NCBI GenBank assembly: GCA_021414365.1
Contig: JAIOOR010000022.1
Coordinates: 1-43,263, forward strand
Direction: 5' to 3'
DNA: 43,263 nucleotides
Source: Nitrosarchaeum sp.
GTDB taxonomy: Archaea > Thermoproteota > Nitrososphaeria > Nitrososphaerales > Nitrosopumilaceae
Shown here piece by piece: positions 17,500 through 26,541 of the stretch (its first letter is position 1; every line of letters starts with the position of its first letter). The position numbers and the translations under genes were made by a program. A model generated the notes under the pieces. It was not told the DNA's origin, searched no databases, and saw nothing but the letters and a program-made list of their open reading frames with translations.

Positions 17500-17608
17500 T
17501 TGGATAATTATCTGAAAATGATGAAAAAATTTAAGGAATTTGATTTTTCAGAAAAGAGGCAAGGCTTTTATTCCAGAGAACAACGTAAGCAAAACAAGTG
17601 AATAATTA

Positions 17609-17854
17609 GTGTCACAAACTAGTAGTGCAAAAAGACCGTTAACAACTCTTCAAAAAAGTACTAAGAAGAAAGTTACTGTAAGGTTGAAAAACGAAGTTGA
17701 ATACAAAGGAAAAATGGATAATGTTGATTCATACATGAATTTAATCATGACTGATGCAGAAGAATTACATGATGGTAAGACAATTGCAAATTACGGCAGA
17801 GTAATCGTAAGAGGCAATAACGTATTATTTATCAAACTAGAAAATGAACTCTAG
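17609..17854 (+). CDS. LSm/Sm-like RNA-binding protein
   Basis: An 81-residue archaeal Sm-like protein. The Sm1 motif includes [24 protein letters not shown] and Sm2 is the [12 protein letters not shown] strand pair near the C-terminus, with the RGNN turn that contacts uridine bases in heptameric Sm rings. A basic N-terminal tail of about 20 residues precedes the fold. The start is GTG at 17609. It sits immediately before metK and probably shares its transcript. The ring is expected to act in RNA processing; its specific targets are unknown. Confidence 0.93.
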   Translation: MSQTSSAKRPLTTLQKSTKKKVTVRLKNEVEYKGKMDNVDSYMNLIMTDAEELHDGKTIANYGRVIVRGNNVLFIKLENEL

Positions 17855-17862
17855 TGGTTTTT

Positions 17863-19029
17863 ATGACTAGTAGTTTTCTGTTTACTTCAGAATCAGTCAC
17901 AGAAGGTCATCCGGATAAAATATGTGATCAGATTTCAGACGCATTTTTAGATGAATTTCTCAGACAAGATCCAGATTCCAGAGTAGCAATTGAAACAATG
18001 GTTACTACAGATTTTGTAGCTGTTGCAGGAGAAGTAACATCAAAAGCTAATTTTGACAAGAAATCTCAAGAAGAATTAGTTAGAAAAGTAATCAGAGACA
18101 TTGGATATGATAACAAAGATTTGATGTTTGATACAGAGTCTTGTCAAGTTATACTAAAATTGCATTCTCAAAGTCCAGATATCAGTCAGGGCGTAACTGC
18201 GACTAAAGAAAAAGAACAAGGAGCAGGGGATCAGGGATTGATGTTTGGTTATGCTTCAAATGAAACAAAAGAACTCATGCCAATGCCAATATTACTTGCA
18301 CATAAATTAACACAGAAACTAGCTGAAGTTAGAAAAAACAAAACTTTACCTTGGGTAAGACCTGATGGAAAATCGCAAGTTTCTGTGAGATATGAAAATA
18401 ACAAACCAACAAAAATTGAAACAATAGTAATTTCAACTCAACATGCACCAGAGATTTCACAAGAACAAATATCAAAAGAAATCATCGATAAGGTAATCAA
18501 ACCAGTTTTAGGAAATCTTTGGAATGATAAAATTAAAACTCACATTAACCCAACAGGGAAATTTGTGATAGGAGGACCACATGGTGATACTGGACTTACA
18601 GGAAGAAAAATAATTGTAGATAGTTATGGTGGATTTGGAAGACATGGAGGTGGAGCTTTCTCAGGAAAAGATCCTTCAAAGGTTGATAGATCCGCATGTT
18701 ACATGTGTAGATATATTGCCAAAAATATTGTCGCTGCAGGATTGGCTGAAAGATGTGAAGTTCAATTAGCATATGCCATTGGAGTAGCAGAGCCAGTTTC
18801 ACTTTATGTCAACACTTTTGGTTCTAGTAATATCCCAGAAAAAGAAATTGAAGAAATAGTTAGAAAAAATTTCAACATGAAGCCATCAGGAATTATTTCA
18901 CAACTTGACTTGAAGAGGCCAATTTACAGAAAAACAGCGGCATACGGACATTTTGGAAGAAATGAGCCTGAATTTACTTGGGAAAAAACAGATAAGGCAG
19001 ATGCGTTAAAGAAGGCTTCCGGACTTTAG
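17863..19029 (+). CDS. metK: S-adenosylmethionine synthetase, bacterial-type
   Basis: Makes S-adenosylmethionine from methionine and ATP. All bacterial/eukaryotic MetK landmarks are here: [20 protein letters not shown] at the N-terminus, [29 protein letters not shown] and the P-loop-like [19 protein letters not shown]. Most archaea instead use an unrelated-looking archaeal synthetase, so this is the bacterial form. I chose the ATG at 17863, which places the motif as in other MetK proteins; a GTG at 17854, overlapping the LSm stop, would add three residues. Length is 388 residues, normal for the family. The 3' end overlaps the convergent SDR gene by 24 bases. Confidence 0.96.
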   Translation: MTSSFLFTSESVTEGHPDKICDQISDAFLDEFLRQDPDSRVAIETMVTTDFVAVAGEVTSKANFDKKSQEELVRKVIRDIGYDNKDLMFDTESCQVILKLHSQSPDISQGVTATKEKEQGAGDQGLMFGYASNETKELMPMPILLAHKLTQKLAEVRKNKTLPWVRPDGKSQVSVRYENNKPTKIETIVISTQHAPEISQEQISKEIIDKVIKPVLGNLWNDKIKTHINPTGKFVIGGPHGDTGLTGRKIIVDSYGGFGRHGGGAFSGKDPSKVDRSACYMCRYIAKNIVAAGLAERCEVQLAYAIGVAEPVSLYVNTFGSSNIPEKEIEEIVRKNFNMKPSGIISQLDLKRPIYRKTAAYGHFGRNEPEFTWEKTDKADALKKASGL

Positions 19030-19875
19030 AAGTTTTCGTATTGAAGTAAATTGTATTTTAAATGTATTTTTTAATTTTTTGTGATTACCCTTAAAATTAC
19101 CAATTAAAAGATTCAGATCATCTACTCCAAATTCACTTTGAGGTTCAGAAATAGCTTTATGGTAAACAATCTCAAGATTGATTTTTTTAATTTTTGTATT
19201 TGTTCTGCTAGAAAATTCTTTAATGTATTTTTTAAAGGTGATTGATTCTGAACCGACAAGATCTAAAATCATTTTACTTTGTTTGCTTTGAGTTATGACA
19301 TTGAAGATAATTTGTGAAACATCGTCTATGTAAATAGGTTGAATTGAATAATTACCAGAGCCAGGAATATTGATTTGACCTGTCTTGATTTGTTGTTTAA
19401 GATATTTTGTAAAAGAATCATCTTTACCGACAATATAAGATGGTCGAAAAATCACATAATCTAAATCAGAGTCGATGATTTGTCTTTCTGCTTTATACTT
19501 TGAGATAAAATATCCAAGGGTGGTATTTTTGGAAACTCCTAATCCACTAAAATAAATAATTTTTTTTATTTTTGATTTTTTACATAAATCAATTATTTTT
19601 TTTGTGAATTCTGTATTAGTAAGATTGTAATCATCATTAATTGTTTGTTTACCGATTCCAACTAGATGAATCAACACTTCAGAGTTTTTTAGTTTTGGCA
19701 AGATGATTTTTTCATCATAGTTTTTTGTGATGATTTTTGTTTCATTTTTAAATTTTTTAAAATTTTTTCTTGAAATAGATATTAATTTTATATTGTTTTT
19801 TGAGAGATATTTTCTAACATTTTTTGCTATAAATCCACTAGCACCAATTACAACAACCGGGGTATTTTTTACCAT
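19006..19875 (-). CDS. NAD(P)-dependent epimerase/dehydratase-like protein (atypical SDR)
   Basis: A 289-residue Rossmann protein with the SDR motif [17 protein letters not shown] at the N-terminus, LIHLVGIG, and a degenerate active site FSGLGVS with a downstream Tyr-Lys pair (YFISKYKAE). The later [13 protein letters not shown] and the [13 protein letters not shown] stretch match the NDUFA9/NmrA-like atypical SDR group, which bind NAD(P) but often act as sensors or assembly factors. Substrate is not predictable. A TATA-like box (TATTTAAAAT, 19891-19900) lies about 20 nt before the ATG. The coding sequence is unusually rich in lysine and isoleucine. Confidence 0.75.
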   Translation of the reverse strand: MVKNTPVVVIGASGFIAKNVRKYLSKNNIKLISISRKNFKKFKNETKIITKNYDEKIILPKLKNSEVLIHLVGIGKQTINDDYNLTNTEFTKKIIDLCKKSKIKKIIYFSGLGVSKNTTLGYFISKYKAERQIIDSDLDYVIFRPSYIVGKDDSFTKYLKQQIKTGQINIPGSGNYSIQPIYIDDVSQIIFNVITQSKQSKMILDLVGSESITFKKYIKEFSSRTNTKIKKINLEIVYHKAISEPQSEFGVDDLNLLIGNFKGNHKKLKNTFKIQFTSIRKLLKSGSLL

Positions 19876-19931
19876 ACTGATATAGATATTATTTTAAATA
19901 TATTCTAAAGAAATAATGATAATACTTGAAA

Positions 19932-19941
19932 TTTTAAAATA
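19932..19941 (+). promoter_or_regulatory. Possible TATA-like box for the cbiDGXC operon
   Basis: TTTTAAAATA lies about 65-75 nt before the cbiD ATG, which would leave a 5' leader of roughly 40 nt, unlike the leaderless pattern of its neighbours. I looked for a cobalamin riboswitch in this 130-bp gap and saw no recognisable B12 box. Assignment is weak. Confidence 0.3.
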
Positions 19942-20005
19942 CGGTTCTATTTTCTAGGATTTGTTCAAAAAGAAATCAAAGAAGAGTTAATACGTCAAAA
20001 TAGGC

Positions 20006-21100
20006 ATGATTAGTGTGGAAGATAGTAAGAAAGAAAAATTAAGAACTGGATATACTACAGGTACTTGTGCAACTGCAGCTGCTAAAGCTGCGTTACTGTC
20101 TATAATTAATCAGATAAAAATTGAAAATGTTGATGTAAAATTGCCTAAAGGTAGTTTCATTAAGATTCCAATTCATTCATGTCAATTTGACAAAAGTAAA
20201 GCTAGATGTTCTGTAATAAAAGATGGTGGAGATGATCCAGATGTCACTCATGGTGCAGAGATCATAGTAGATTTATCATTTACAGAAAAAACTGATGAAA
20301 TTGAAATTGATGGCGGTGAGGGAGTGGGAATTGTAACCAAGCCAGGATTAGGTCTTGAGCTAAACAAAGCAGCAATAAATCCAGTTCCAAAAAAAATGAT
20401 TCGTGAAAACATCAAAGAGGTTTTAGACAAACATCTTTTAGAAAAAGGAATCAAAGTAATAATTTCTGTTCCAAAAGGAAAAGAACTAGGTCCTAAAACA
20501 GACAACCCAAGAATTGGCATCTTAAATGGAATTTCAATTTTAGGAACTAGTGGAATTGTAATACCATTTTCAACTGCATCATATGCTGCTTCGATTAGAC
20601 AAAATCTTGATGTAGCAATTGCAATGGGAAATGATATTGTTGTTCTTACAACTGGTGGAAGGAGCGAAGACTTTGCAAAAAAAATTATAGACTTACCGGA
20701 ACATTGTTTTGTACAAATGGGTGATTTTTCTGGTTATACAATACAACAATGTGCCAAAAAAGAGATCAAAAAAGCATATGTTGTAGGATTTATCGGTAAA
20801 TTAGCAAAAATGGCTGCAGGTGTGAAACAAACTCATGTCAAAGGTTCCAAGGTTGATATGAGTTTCTTGGCAGAATTAGCTAGAAAATGTAATGCCGATG
20901 AAAAAATAATTGATAGTATAAAAAAAGCAAACACTGCAAGACACGTATCTGAAATAATTGCAGAAAATAATGTAAATGGTTTTTTTGAGGAAATATGTAA
21001 TGAAACATACAAACACATGAGAAAATATTCAGAAGAAAAAGTTCCATTAGATGTCATATTATTTGATTTTGAGGGCAATATTTTGGCTAGAAAGTTCTAG
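20006..21100 (+). CDS. cbiD: Cobalt-precorrin-5B C1-methyltransferase
   Basis: CbiD methylates C1 of the corrin ring in the anaerobic cobalamin pathway, using S-adenosylmethionine. The family signature is at the N-terminus: LRTGYTTGTCATAAAKAAL. Further matches include GGEGVGIVTKPGL, the segment GISILGTSGIVIPFS and the later FVQMGDFSGYTIQQ. The 364-residue length is normal. It is the first gene of a tight plus-strand run with cbiG (25 nt gap), the cbiX-like gene and cbiC. The start is ATG 20006; a GTG at 20015 is the next alternative. Confidence 0.96.
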   Translation: MISVEDSKKEKLRTGYTTGTCATAAAKAALLSIINQIKIENVDVKLPKGSFIKIPIHSCQFDKSKARCSVIKDGGDDPDVTHGAEIIVDLSFTEKTDEIEIDGGEGVGIVTKPGLGLELNKAAINPVPKKMIRENIKEVLDKHLLEKGIKVIISVPKGKELGPKTDNPRIGILNGISILGTSGIVIPFSTASYAASIRQNLDVAIAMGNDIVVLTTGGRSEDFAKKIIDLPEHCFVQMGDFSGYTIQQCAKKEIKKAYVVGFIGKLAKMAAGVKQTHVKGSKVDMSFLAELARKCNADEKIIDSIKKANTARHVSEIIAENNVNGFFEEICNETYKHMRKYSEEKVPLDVILFDFEGNILARKF

Positions 21101-21125
21101 GAGTAAGGTATTTTATTTAATTTGA

Positions 21126-22190
21126 GTGGTTTTGAGTGTGGAAAAAATTTCGGTTCTTGCAATCACTAAAAATGGAATAAGCATAGGCTTAAGACTAAAA
21201 GAACATTTTCCAGATTGGGATATTTTAGCACCTTCCAAGTTTTCAGATAACAATAAAGAAATAACTTGGTATTCAGAATCCACATCTGAAAAAATTGTTG
21301 AACTTTTTAAAAACAACAATGCTTTGATTTGTTTGTTTTCTTTAGGTGCAGTAATTAGATTAATCGGTCCACATTTGAAAGACAAAAAAACAGATCCGGC
21401 AGTAATTGTTATTGATGATAAAGCTAGTTTTGTAATCAGTGTTTTGTCAGGGCATTTGGGTGGAGCAAATGAATTAGCACAAATTATTGCTCAAAAACTT
21501 GATGCTACTCCAGTAATTACTACTGCGGCTGACGTCAATAAAACAATAGCAGTAGATCTTGTTGGAAAGGAATTTGGTTGGAAAATAGATGACGACTCTA
21601 CGGTGACTAAAGTTAGTGCATATATGGTAAATGAAGAAAAGATAGGAATTTTCCAAGAAGTAGGAAAAACAAACTGGTGTAAAGAATTACCAAAAAATGT
21701 TAAAGTTTATCATAATTTAGAAGAAATGAAAGATTCTGATTGTAAAGGATATCTAATAATTTCTGATAAAACTTTAGAAGGTGATTTTCTTCAAAATTCT
21801 GTTGTTTACAGACCTCCGAGTCTTGTGGTAGGAATTGGATTGCATTGGGATACATCTAAAGAAAAAATAAAAGAGGGGTTAGATTTTTGTTTACAAAAAT
21901 TCAAACTAAGCGAAAAATCCATTGCAAAACTAGTTTCAATAAAAAAACCAGAAGATATCAAAGGACTAGTTGATATTGGAAAAGAGGTGGGAGTTATTGT
22001 GGAATATGTAAATAGAGAAGATCTTGTGGAAATTTCTACACCTAATCCATCAGATACAGTCAAAGCATTTGAAGGGACATCAAGTGTATCTGAAGCTGCT
22101 GCAATCAAGGTATCTGGAGGTAAATTAATTGTAGAAAAACAGAAATTTCCGCCAAATTTGACCATAGCCATAGCGAGGATATTGAATTGA
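21126..22190 (+). CDS. cbiG: Cobalt-precorrin-5A hydrolase
   Basis: CbiG opens the lactone ring of cobalt-precorrin-5A and releases acetaldehyde, the step just before CbiD. The N-terminal domain begins VLAITKNGISIGLRL. The central conserved part reads VISVLSGHLGGANELAQIIA, a strong CbiG hallmark. The C-terminal domain (from VVGIGLHWDTSKE) has the typical ending in which a glycine-rich SVSEAAAIKVSGG loop occurs. Length (354 residues) is usual. The start is a GTG at 21126; a GTG four codons later (21138) is possible. The stop overlaps the next gene's TTG by 4 bases, indicating translational coupling. Confidence 0.95.
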   Translation: MVLSVEKISVLAITKNGISIGLRLKEHFPDWDILAPSKFSDNNKEITWYSESTSEKIVELFKNNNALICLFSLGAVIRLIGPHLKDKKTDPAVIVIDDKASFVISVLSGHLGGANELAQIIAQKLDATPVITTAADVNKTIAVDLVGKEFGWKIDDDSTVTKVSAYMVNEEKIGIFQEVGKTNWCKELPKNVKVYHNLEEMKDSDCKGYLIISDKTLEGDFLQNSVVYRPPSLVVGIGLHWDTSKEKIKEGLDFCLQKFKLSEKSIAKLVSIKKPEDIKGLVDIGKEVGVIVEYVNREDLVEISTPNPSDTVKAFEGTSSVSEAAAIKVSGGKLIVEKQKFPPNLTIAIARILN

Positions 22191-22939
22191 AACGTGGGTT
22201 ATTACTAATAGATAGAGGAAGTAGAGAAAGAGAAGCCTCAGAAGAATTAGAGGTAATTTGCAATGCGATTAAGGCAAAAAGAGATTATGTTTTTACAGAG
22301 TACTGCTTTCTAGAAGTAGAACCGCCATATATCGGAGACGGAATTGAAAAATGTCTCAAACAAGACATTGATCATTTAACAATAGTTCCTTATTTTCTGT
22401 ATCCTGGAAAAAAAGTAAAAAATGCAGTCACAGATGTGATGAAATTTCAAAAAGATACCCAAGTGAAATTTGTTGTAACAAAACCAATGAGTATGCATAA
22501 AACTTTGATTAATTTAGTCGAGAATAGAATATCTTCGACTTTACAAGAAAATAATGTTTCTATTCCAAAAAAAGATGTAGATGTGCTAATAATTGGGCAT
22601 GGTAGCAAAGATCCCAATGCACAAATGTCACTAGATTATGTAGTTGATGGACTAAAAGATAGTTATAGAAATGTTAACCGATGTTGGTTAGAGATTGAAC
22701 AGCCAGATATAGTAGAAGGTATCAAGACTTGTGAAAAAAATAATCCTCAAATTTTAATAATTGTGTTTTATTTTTTACATGAAGGTGCACATGTTAAAAC
22801 TGATATTAACAATGATCTTGTACCAGCACTGAAAAATTCTACTATCAAAAATACATACATTACAAAACATTTAGGAGTAGATGAAAAAATGATCGATTTG
22901 ATAATAGAAAGGGCAAAAGAGGTAGAAAATGCAGACTAG
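22187..22939 (+). CDS. CbiX-like sirohydrochlorin cobaltochelatase, two-domain form with a degenerate N-terminal half
   Basis: The 250-residue protein has two CbiX-type domains. The C-terminal one keeps both metal-ligand histidines: LIIGHGSKDPNA (His138) and HEGAHVKTDI (His202). In the N-terminal one the same positions are changed: LLLIDRGSRE has Arg10 and LYPGKKVKNA has Lys76. Sirohydrochlorin cobaltochelatase inserts cobalt at the start of the anaerobic cobalamin route. The C-terminal half is presumably the active one and the N-terminal half structural. The gene overlaps cbiG by 4 bases and cbiC by 11. Ferrochelatase activity for sirohaem is a possible alternative, but the context favours cobalt. 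Confidence 0.88.
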   Translation: MKRGLLLIDRGSREREASEELEVICNAIKAKRDYVFTEYCFLEVEPPYIGDGIEKCLKQDIDHLTIVPYFLYPGKKVKNAVTDVMKFQKDTQVKFVVTKPMSMHKTLINLVENRISSTLQENNVSIPKKDVDVLIIGHGSKDPNAQMSLDYVVDGLKDSYRNVNRCWLEIEQPDIVEGIKTCEKNNPQILIIVFYFLHEGAHVKTDINNDLVPALKNSTIKNTYITKHLGVDEKMIDLIIERAKEVENAD

Positions 22940-23570
22940 AAAAGGTCAATCAATAGAAGATGCAAGCATGCAAATGATTGATGAGGAAATTGGTACTCAT
23001 CATTATAATGAAAAAGAATGGCCCATTGTTAGAAGAATAATTCATTCAACAGCTGATTTTGATTTTGCAAGAGAAAACGGAGTAATTTTTCATAAGAAAG
23101 CTATTGAAAGCGGGATGAATGCGCTAAAAAACGGATGCAGTATTGTAGTAGATGTAAACGGTGTAATAGGTGGTCTAAATAAGCAAAACCCAAAAGATTT
23201 TCAAAACAAGATTGTTTGCAACATTTCAAATCCAGAAATAATGGAAATGGCAAAAAAAGAAAACAAAACTCGTTCTCAGGTATCAATGAGGGCTGCATTA
23301 TCTGATATTGATGGTGGAATAGTTGTAATAGGTAATGCCCCAACTGCGCTTCTAGAAGTAATACAGATGGTAAAAGAAGGAATTATCAAGCCTGCATTAA
23401 TCATTGGAATTCCAGTAGGATTCATTTGTGCTGCAGAATCAAAAGAGGAACTAAGTAAACTTGTAGAAATCCCATTTATCACCAACAAAGGAAGAAAGGG
23501 TGGGAGTTCCTCAGCGTCTGCAATAATTAATGCACTTTACAAACTAGTAAGAGCAGAGTCATCTTTTTGA
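22929..23570 (+). CDS. cbiC: Cobalt-precorrin-8 methylmutase
   Basis: CbiC moves the C11 methyl group to C12, giving cobyrinic acid. The protein has IVRRIIHSTADFDFA, containing the catalytic His of the family (HSTADFD), then GCSIVVDVNGVIGG, GNAPTALLEVI and IGIPVGFICAAESKEEL, all typical of CbiC/CobH. The ending TNKGRKGGSSSASAIINAL is also canonical. The 213-residue length is normal. It overlaps the cbiX-like gene by 11 bases. Its end overlaps by 12 bases the convergent cbiA gene, which acts on its product. Confidence 0.96.
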   Translation: MQTRKGQSIEDASMQMIDEEIGTHHYNEKEWPIVRRIIHSTADFDFARENGVIFHKKAIESGMNALKNGCSIVVDVNGVIGGLNKQNPKDFQNKIVCNISNPEIMEMAKKENKTRSQVSMRAALSDIDGGIVVIGNAPTALLEVIQMVKEGIIKPALIIGIPVGFICAAESKEELSKLVEIPFITNKGRKGGSSSASAIINALYKLVRAESSF

Positions 23571-24911
23571 ATTATTAATGCAATTTTTCACAAAAATTTG
23601 GGCATAATTAGAACTATCAAAATAAAGATGGCCATATGATGCAAGTGTATTGTATTGAGTCAGTCCATCTTTGTGATTTTTAATTCCTAAACCAACATCT
23701 AATTCATATGCAAATTTTGAATCAGAAGAGACAGAGTCTAATTCTGAATAGTGAAATTCGTGTCCACGTAAATCATGTTTTTTATCAGAGATTATGCTTT
23801 TTGATATAATTTTGCCTTTTGTGTAATTTAATTTCATTTTTTTAGTCATTTTGGTTTCTGCATCAAATAATCCAATCATTTTGAATTTTTTATTCCCATA
23901 ATCAATAGATTTTGTAAGATACATCAATCCCCCACATTCAGCATAAATTGGAGTATTGTCTTCAGATAATTTCTTGATAGTTTTTCTCATCATATGGTTT
24001 TTTTCAAGTGAATCTCCAAGAACTTCTGGAAAACCACCTCCAATGTAAATTCCATCAGATTCTGGAAGTTTTTTATCATATATAGGACTAAAAAAAATCA
24101 GATTTGCACCTTCACGTCTTAATGCATTAAGATTGTCACTATAATAGAAATTAAAAGAGTTATCCAGTGCTATTGCAATTGTAGTTTTTGGCTTTTTTGT
24201 TTTGGTGATGATTTTTTTTGAAAGTGGTATTGGATTTTTCATGATTTGAATTATTTTGCCAATATCAAGAGAATCTGAAATTATTTTAGAGTTTTTTACA
24301 ATTTTTGATTTAAGATTTTTTTCTTCTACAGGAATTAATCCAAGATGCCGTGATTCAAAATTTAATTCTGAATTTTTATAAATTACTCCCAAAGTTGGAA
24401 GTTTTGTTGTTTCAAGTGCTTGTCTACATAAAATTTCATGCTTTTTACTACCAATTTTATTTAGTATGATTCCTGAAATTCTAGAATTCCTGTGAAACTT
24501 TTGAAATCCAAGTGCTGTCGCTGCAATTGATCTAGCGGTTTTACTTGCATCCAATATCAAAAGTACAGGAGATTTTGTTAAAGATGCAACATGTTGAGTG
24601 CTAGCATAATTTGAATCTCCGCCAAATCCATCATAGTATCCCATCACTCCTTCAATGACAGAAATATCAGATTTTGAATTAGATACAAAGCTATCCAAAA
24701 GTTGATTTTCTCCCATTAACCAAACATCAAGATTAATTGCTTCATGTTTTGATATGCTTGAAAGATAACTTGGATCAATGTAATCAGGACCTACTTTGAA
24801 TGGTTGTACTGAAAAGCCTCTTTTTTGTAAAGCATAGATAATTGCACATGTTATCGATGTCTTTCCAACTCCGCTAGTAGCTCCTGCTAATGTAATTCTT
24901 GGGGTTTTCAA
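23559..24911 (-). CDS. cbiA: Cobyrinate a,c-diamide synthase
   Basis: CbiA amidates the a and c carboxylates of cobyrinate with glutamine and ATP. The N-terminal ATPase domain starts with ITLAGATSGVGKTSITCAI (P-loop GATSGVGKTS). GPDYIDPSYLS and SVIEGVMGYYDG follow. The C-terminal class I amidotransferase-like domain contains YAECGGLMYL with the nucleophilic cysteine and the late His region GHEFHYSE. The 450 residues match the family. The start must be TTG, because a TAA closes the frame four codons upstream. It is transcribed against cbiC and away from cobO, so the cluster is split between strands. Confidence 0.95.
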   Translation of the reverse strand: MKTPRITLAGATSGVGKTSITCAIIYALQKRGFSVQPFKVGPDYIDPSYLSSISKHEAINLDVWLMGENQLLDSFVSNSKSDISVIEGVMGYYDGFGGDSNYASTQHVASLTKSPVLLILDASKTARSIAATALGFQKFHRNSRISGIILNKIGSKKHEILCRQALETTKLPTLGVIYKNSELNFESRHLGLIPVEEKNLKSKIVKNSKIISDSLDIGKIIQIMKNPIPLSKKIITKTKKPKTTIAIALDNSFNFYYSDNLNALRREGANLIFFSPIYDKKLPESDGIYIGGGFPEVLGDSLEKNHMMRKTIKKLSEDNTPIYAECGGLMYLTKSIDYGNKKFKMIGLFDAETKMTKKMKLNYTKGKIISKSIISDKKHDLRGHEFHYSELDSVSSDSKFAYELDVGLGIKNHKDGLTQYNTLASYGHLYFDSSNYAQIFVKNCINNSKR

Positions 24912-24934
24912 TTCGTATGATTAGAATCGTTTTT

Positions 24935-24943
24935 TATTTAAAT
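24935..24943 (-). promoter_or_regulatory. TATA-like box for cbiA
   Basis: On the minus strand ATTTAAATA is centred about 28 nt before the TTG start of cbiA, the spacing expected for a leaderless transcript. The 90-bp divergent gap also contains TTTTTACT (24973-24980), about 26 nt before the cobO ATG, a weaker candidate box for that gene. Confidence 0.5.
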
Positions 24944-25001
24944 TGATACATTTGACATAACAATACTCAATGTTTTTACTTGGATAATTCATGAATTATC
25001 T

Positions 25002-25535
25002 ATGGATAAAGACGGTTTAACTATTGTATACACTGGAAAAGGTAAGGGAAAAACTACTGCAGCTTTAGGAATTGCATTAAGAGCAACTGGTTATGCAAAA
25101 AAAATCTGTATGATACAATTCATCAAAGGATCATGGCATTATGGCGAGATGTATTCATCTAAGAGACTAGAACCAGAATTCGAGATGGTTGCTATTGGAA
25201 AGGGATTTGTTGGAATAATAGATGACAAGAATCCTAAAGAAGAACATGAAAGAATTGCAAAAGAAGCAATTAAAATTAGTACTGAAAAAATTCAATCAGG
25301 AAAGTATGACATTATAATTTTAGATGAGATAAATTATGCCATAAATTTGGGTCTAGTAAAAGTTGAGGATGTTCTTAATTTGATTAAATCAAAACCACAA
25401 GAATTAGATCTTATACTAACTGGAAATTATGCTAAAGATGAAATCATTGAATTGGCAGACCTAGTCACAGAAATGAGAGAAATAAAACATCCATTTCAAC
25501 ATGGCATAAAAGCAAAAAAAGGAATTGATTTCTAA
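25002..25535 (+). CDS. cobO: Cob(I)yrinate a,c-diamide adenosyltransferase (CobA/CobO/BtuR type)
   Basis: Transfers the adenosyl group of ATP to cobalt of the corrinoid. The P-loop is GKGKGKTTAALG (residues 12-23). Further family features are IQFIKGSW, the YDIIILDEINYAINLGLV stretch and LTGNYAKDEIIELADLVTEM near the end. The 177-residue length fits CobO. It is divergent from cbiA, whose product is its substrate, and lies just before the aIF2-alpha gene. The ATG at 25002 is used; the ATG at 24991 is out of frame. Confidence 0.95.
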   Translation: MDKDGLTIVYTGKGKGKTTAALGIALRATGYAKKICMIQFIKGSWHYGEMYSSKRLEPEFEMVAIGKGFVGIIDDKNPKEEHERIAKEAIKISTEKIQSGKYDIIILDEINYAINLGLVKVEDVLNLIKSKPQELDLILTGNYAKDEIIELADLVTEMREIKHPFQHGIKAKKGIDF

Positions 25536-25544
25536 CTAGCAACA

Positions 25545-25554
25545 TTAAATTATA
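25545..25554 (+). promoter_or_regulatory. TATA-like box for aIF2-alpha/nop10
   Basis: TTAAATTATA is centred about 27 nt before the ATG at 25576. It lies between the cobO stop and the aIF2-alpha gene, so the translation operon has its own promoter and a leaderless or very short leader. Confidence 0.55.
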
Positions 25555-25575
25555 CAGAAGAAAAATTTAGAAGAA

Positions 25576-26373
25576 ATGTCTACTGAAGTTCAAGAGATGC
25601 CAGAACAAGGAGAAATTGTTCTTGCTACAATAACTAAAGTAATGGATCATGGGGCTTATGTCACTTTAGATGAATATAATGGAATTCAGGGATTTTTACA
25701 TATTTCAGAAATTGCACCAGGTTGGATTAGATCAGTTAGTAAATTTGTAAAAGACGGAGAGAAAAAGGTACTACTAGTAAAAAAAGTAAATTCAGATAGA
25801 GGAGATATAGATCTTTCATTAAAACAAGTATCTAAAGATCAAAAAAAGCAGAAGTTAAAAGAAGTCAAGAAATTTGAAAAAGGGAAAACATTACTAGAAA
25901 ATGTTAAAGAAAAGGGAAAACTTTCAGATGAAGATATCGAAAAATTAGAAGATAGTATTTATTCAAAATTTGATTCTGTTTATGATGCTTTTATTGAGAT
26001 TGGAAGAAATGGAATAGAATCAATAAAAGAGTTAAAAATTCCTAAAAAAACGACATTAGTTATTGAAGAAATATGTTCTAAAATCAAACTTCCTTCAGTT
26101 GAAATTAGAGGAATTATGGAAATTACAAATAAAAAATCAGATGGTGTTGAAATTATTAAAAAAGCGCTTTTGGATGCAACAAAAAAAGATCCTACAATAG
26201 ATATTACTTATTTAGGTGCACCAAAATATAGATTATCTATTACTGCAGAAGATTTCAAATCTGCTGAAAAAACACTAAAACCAATAATAGCTGAAATTCA
26301 AGAAAATATAGAAAAAAAGAAAGGCTCATTCAAGTTTACCAGAGAAGAATCTAAAAAAACTAGAGAGAACTAA
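25576..26373 (+). CDS. eif2a: Translation initiation factor aIF2 subunit alpha
   Basis: This is the alpha subunit of the heterotrimer that carries initiator Met-tRNA to the small ribosomal subunit. The N-terminal S1 domain (about residues 10-85) reads GEIVLATITKVMDHGAYVTL and QGFLHISEI, followed by the helical domain and the C-terminal alpha-beta domain that binds the gamma subunit (around 175-260, VEIIKKALLDATK). The 265-residue length matches archaeal aIF2-alpha. nop10 follows with a 1-nt gap, a linkage widely conserved in archaea. The gamma subunit is encoded about 3.3 kb away at 29633-30895. Confidence 0.96.
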   Translation: MSTEVQEMPEQGEIVLATITKVMDHGAYVTLDEYNGIQGFLHISEIAPGWIRSVSKFVKDGEKKVLLVKKVNSDRGDIDLSLKQVSKDQKKQKLKEVKKFEKGKTLLENVKEKGKLSDEDIEKLEDSIYSKFDSVYDAFIEIGRNGIESIKELKIPKKTTLVIEEICSKIKLPSVEIRGIMEITNKKSDGVEIIKKALLDATKKDPTIDITYLGAPKYRLSITAEDFKSAEKTLKPIIAEIQENIEKKKGSFKFTREESKKTREN

Positions 26374-26374
26374 T

Positions 26375-26530
26375 ATGCGATTTCAATTAAGAAAATGCTC
26401 AAAATGTAATCACTATTCACTTAAGGAAAAGTGTCCATTGTGTAATGAAGAAACAATTTCTGCACATCCAGCTAAATTTTCACCGGATGATAAATACATG
26501 AGATACAGATTGGCTGAAAGATATAATTAA
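26375..26530 (+). CDS. nop10: Ribosome biogenesis protein Nop10
   Basis: A 51-residue protein that is the Nop10 component of the H/ACA guide-RNA pseudouridylation complex. It shows the archaeal zinc ribbon RKCSKCNHYSL...KCPLCNEET with four cysteines (8, 11, 20, 23) and the conserved tail HPAKFSPDDKYMRYR that contacts Cbf5. It starts one base after the aIF2-alpha stop, the usual archaeal arrangement, and must be co-transcribed with it. Assignment is firm despite its size. Confidence 0.95.
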   Translation: MRFQLRKCSKCNHYSLKEKCPLCNEETISAHPAKFSPDDKYMRYRLAERYN

Positions 26531-26541
26531 AAACTATCAGA

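Noticed and set aside
17500-17608. Possible C/D box guide RNA (ATGATGA near 17519) ahead of the LSm gene
   Set aside because: No properly spaced D box (CTGA) or internal C'/D' pair follows the C-box-like motif.
19876-20005. Possible cobalamin riboswitch ahead of cbiD
   Set aside because: I could not find a B12-box-like motif or a convincing multi-stem fold in this 130-base gap.
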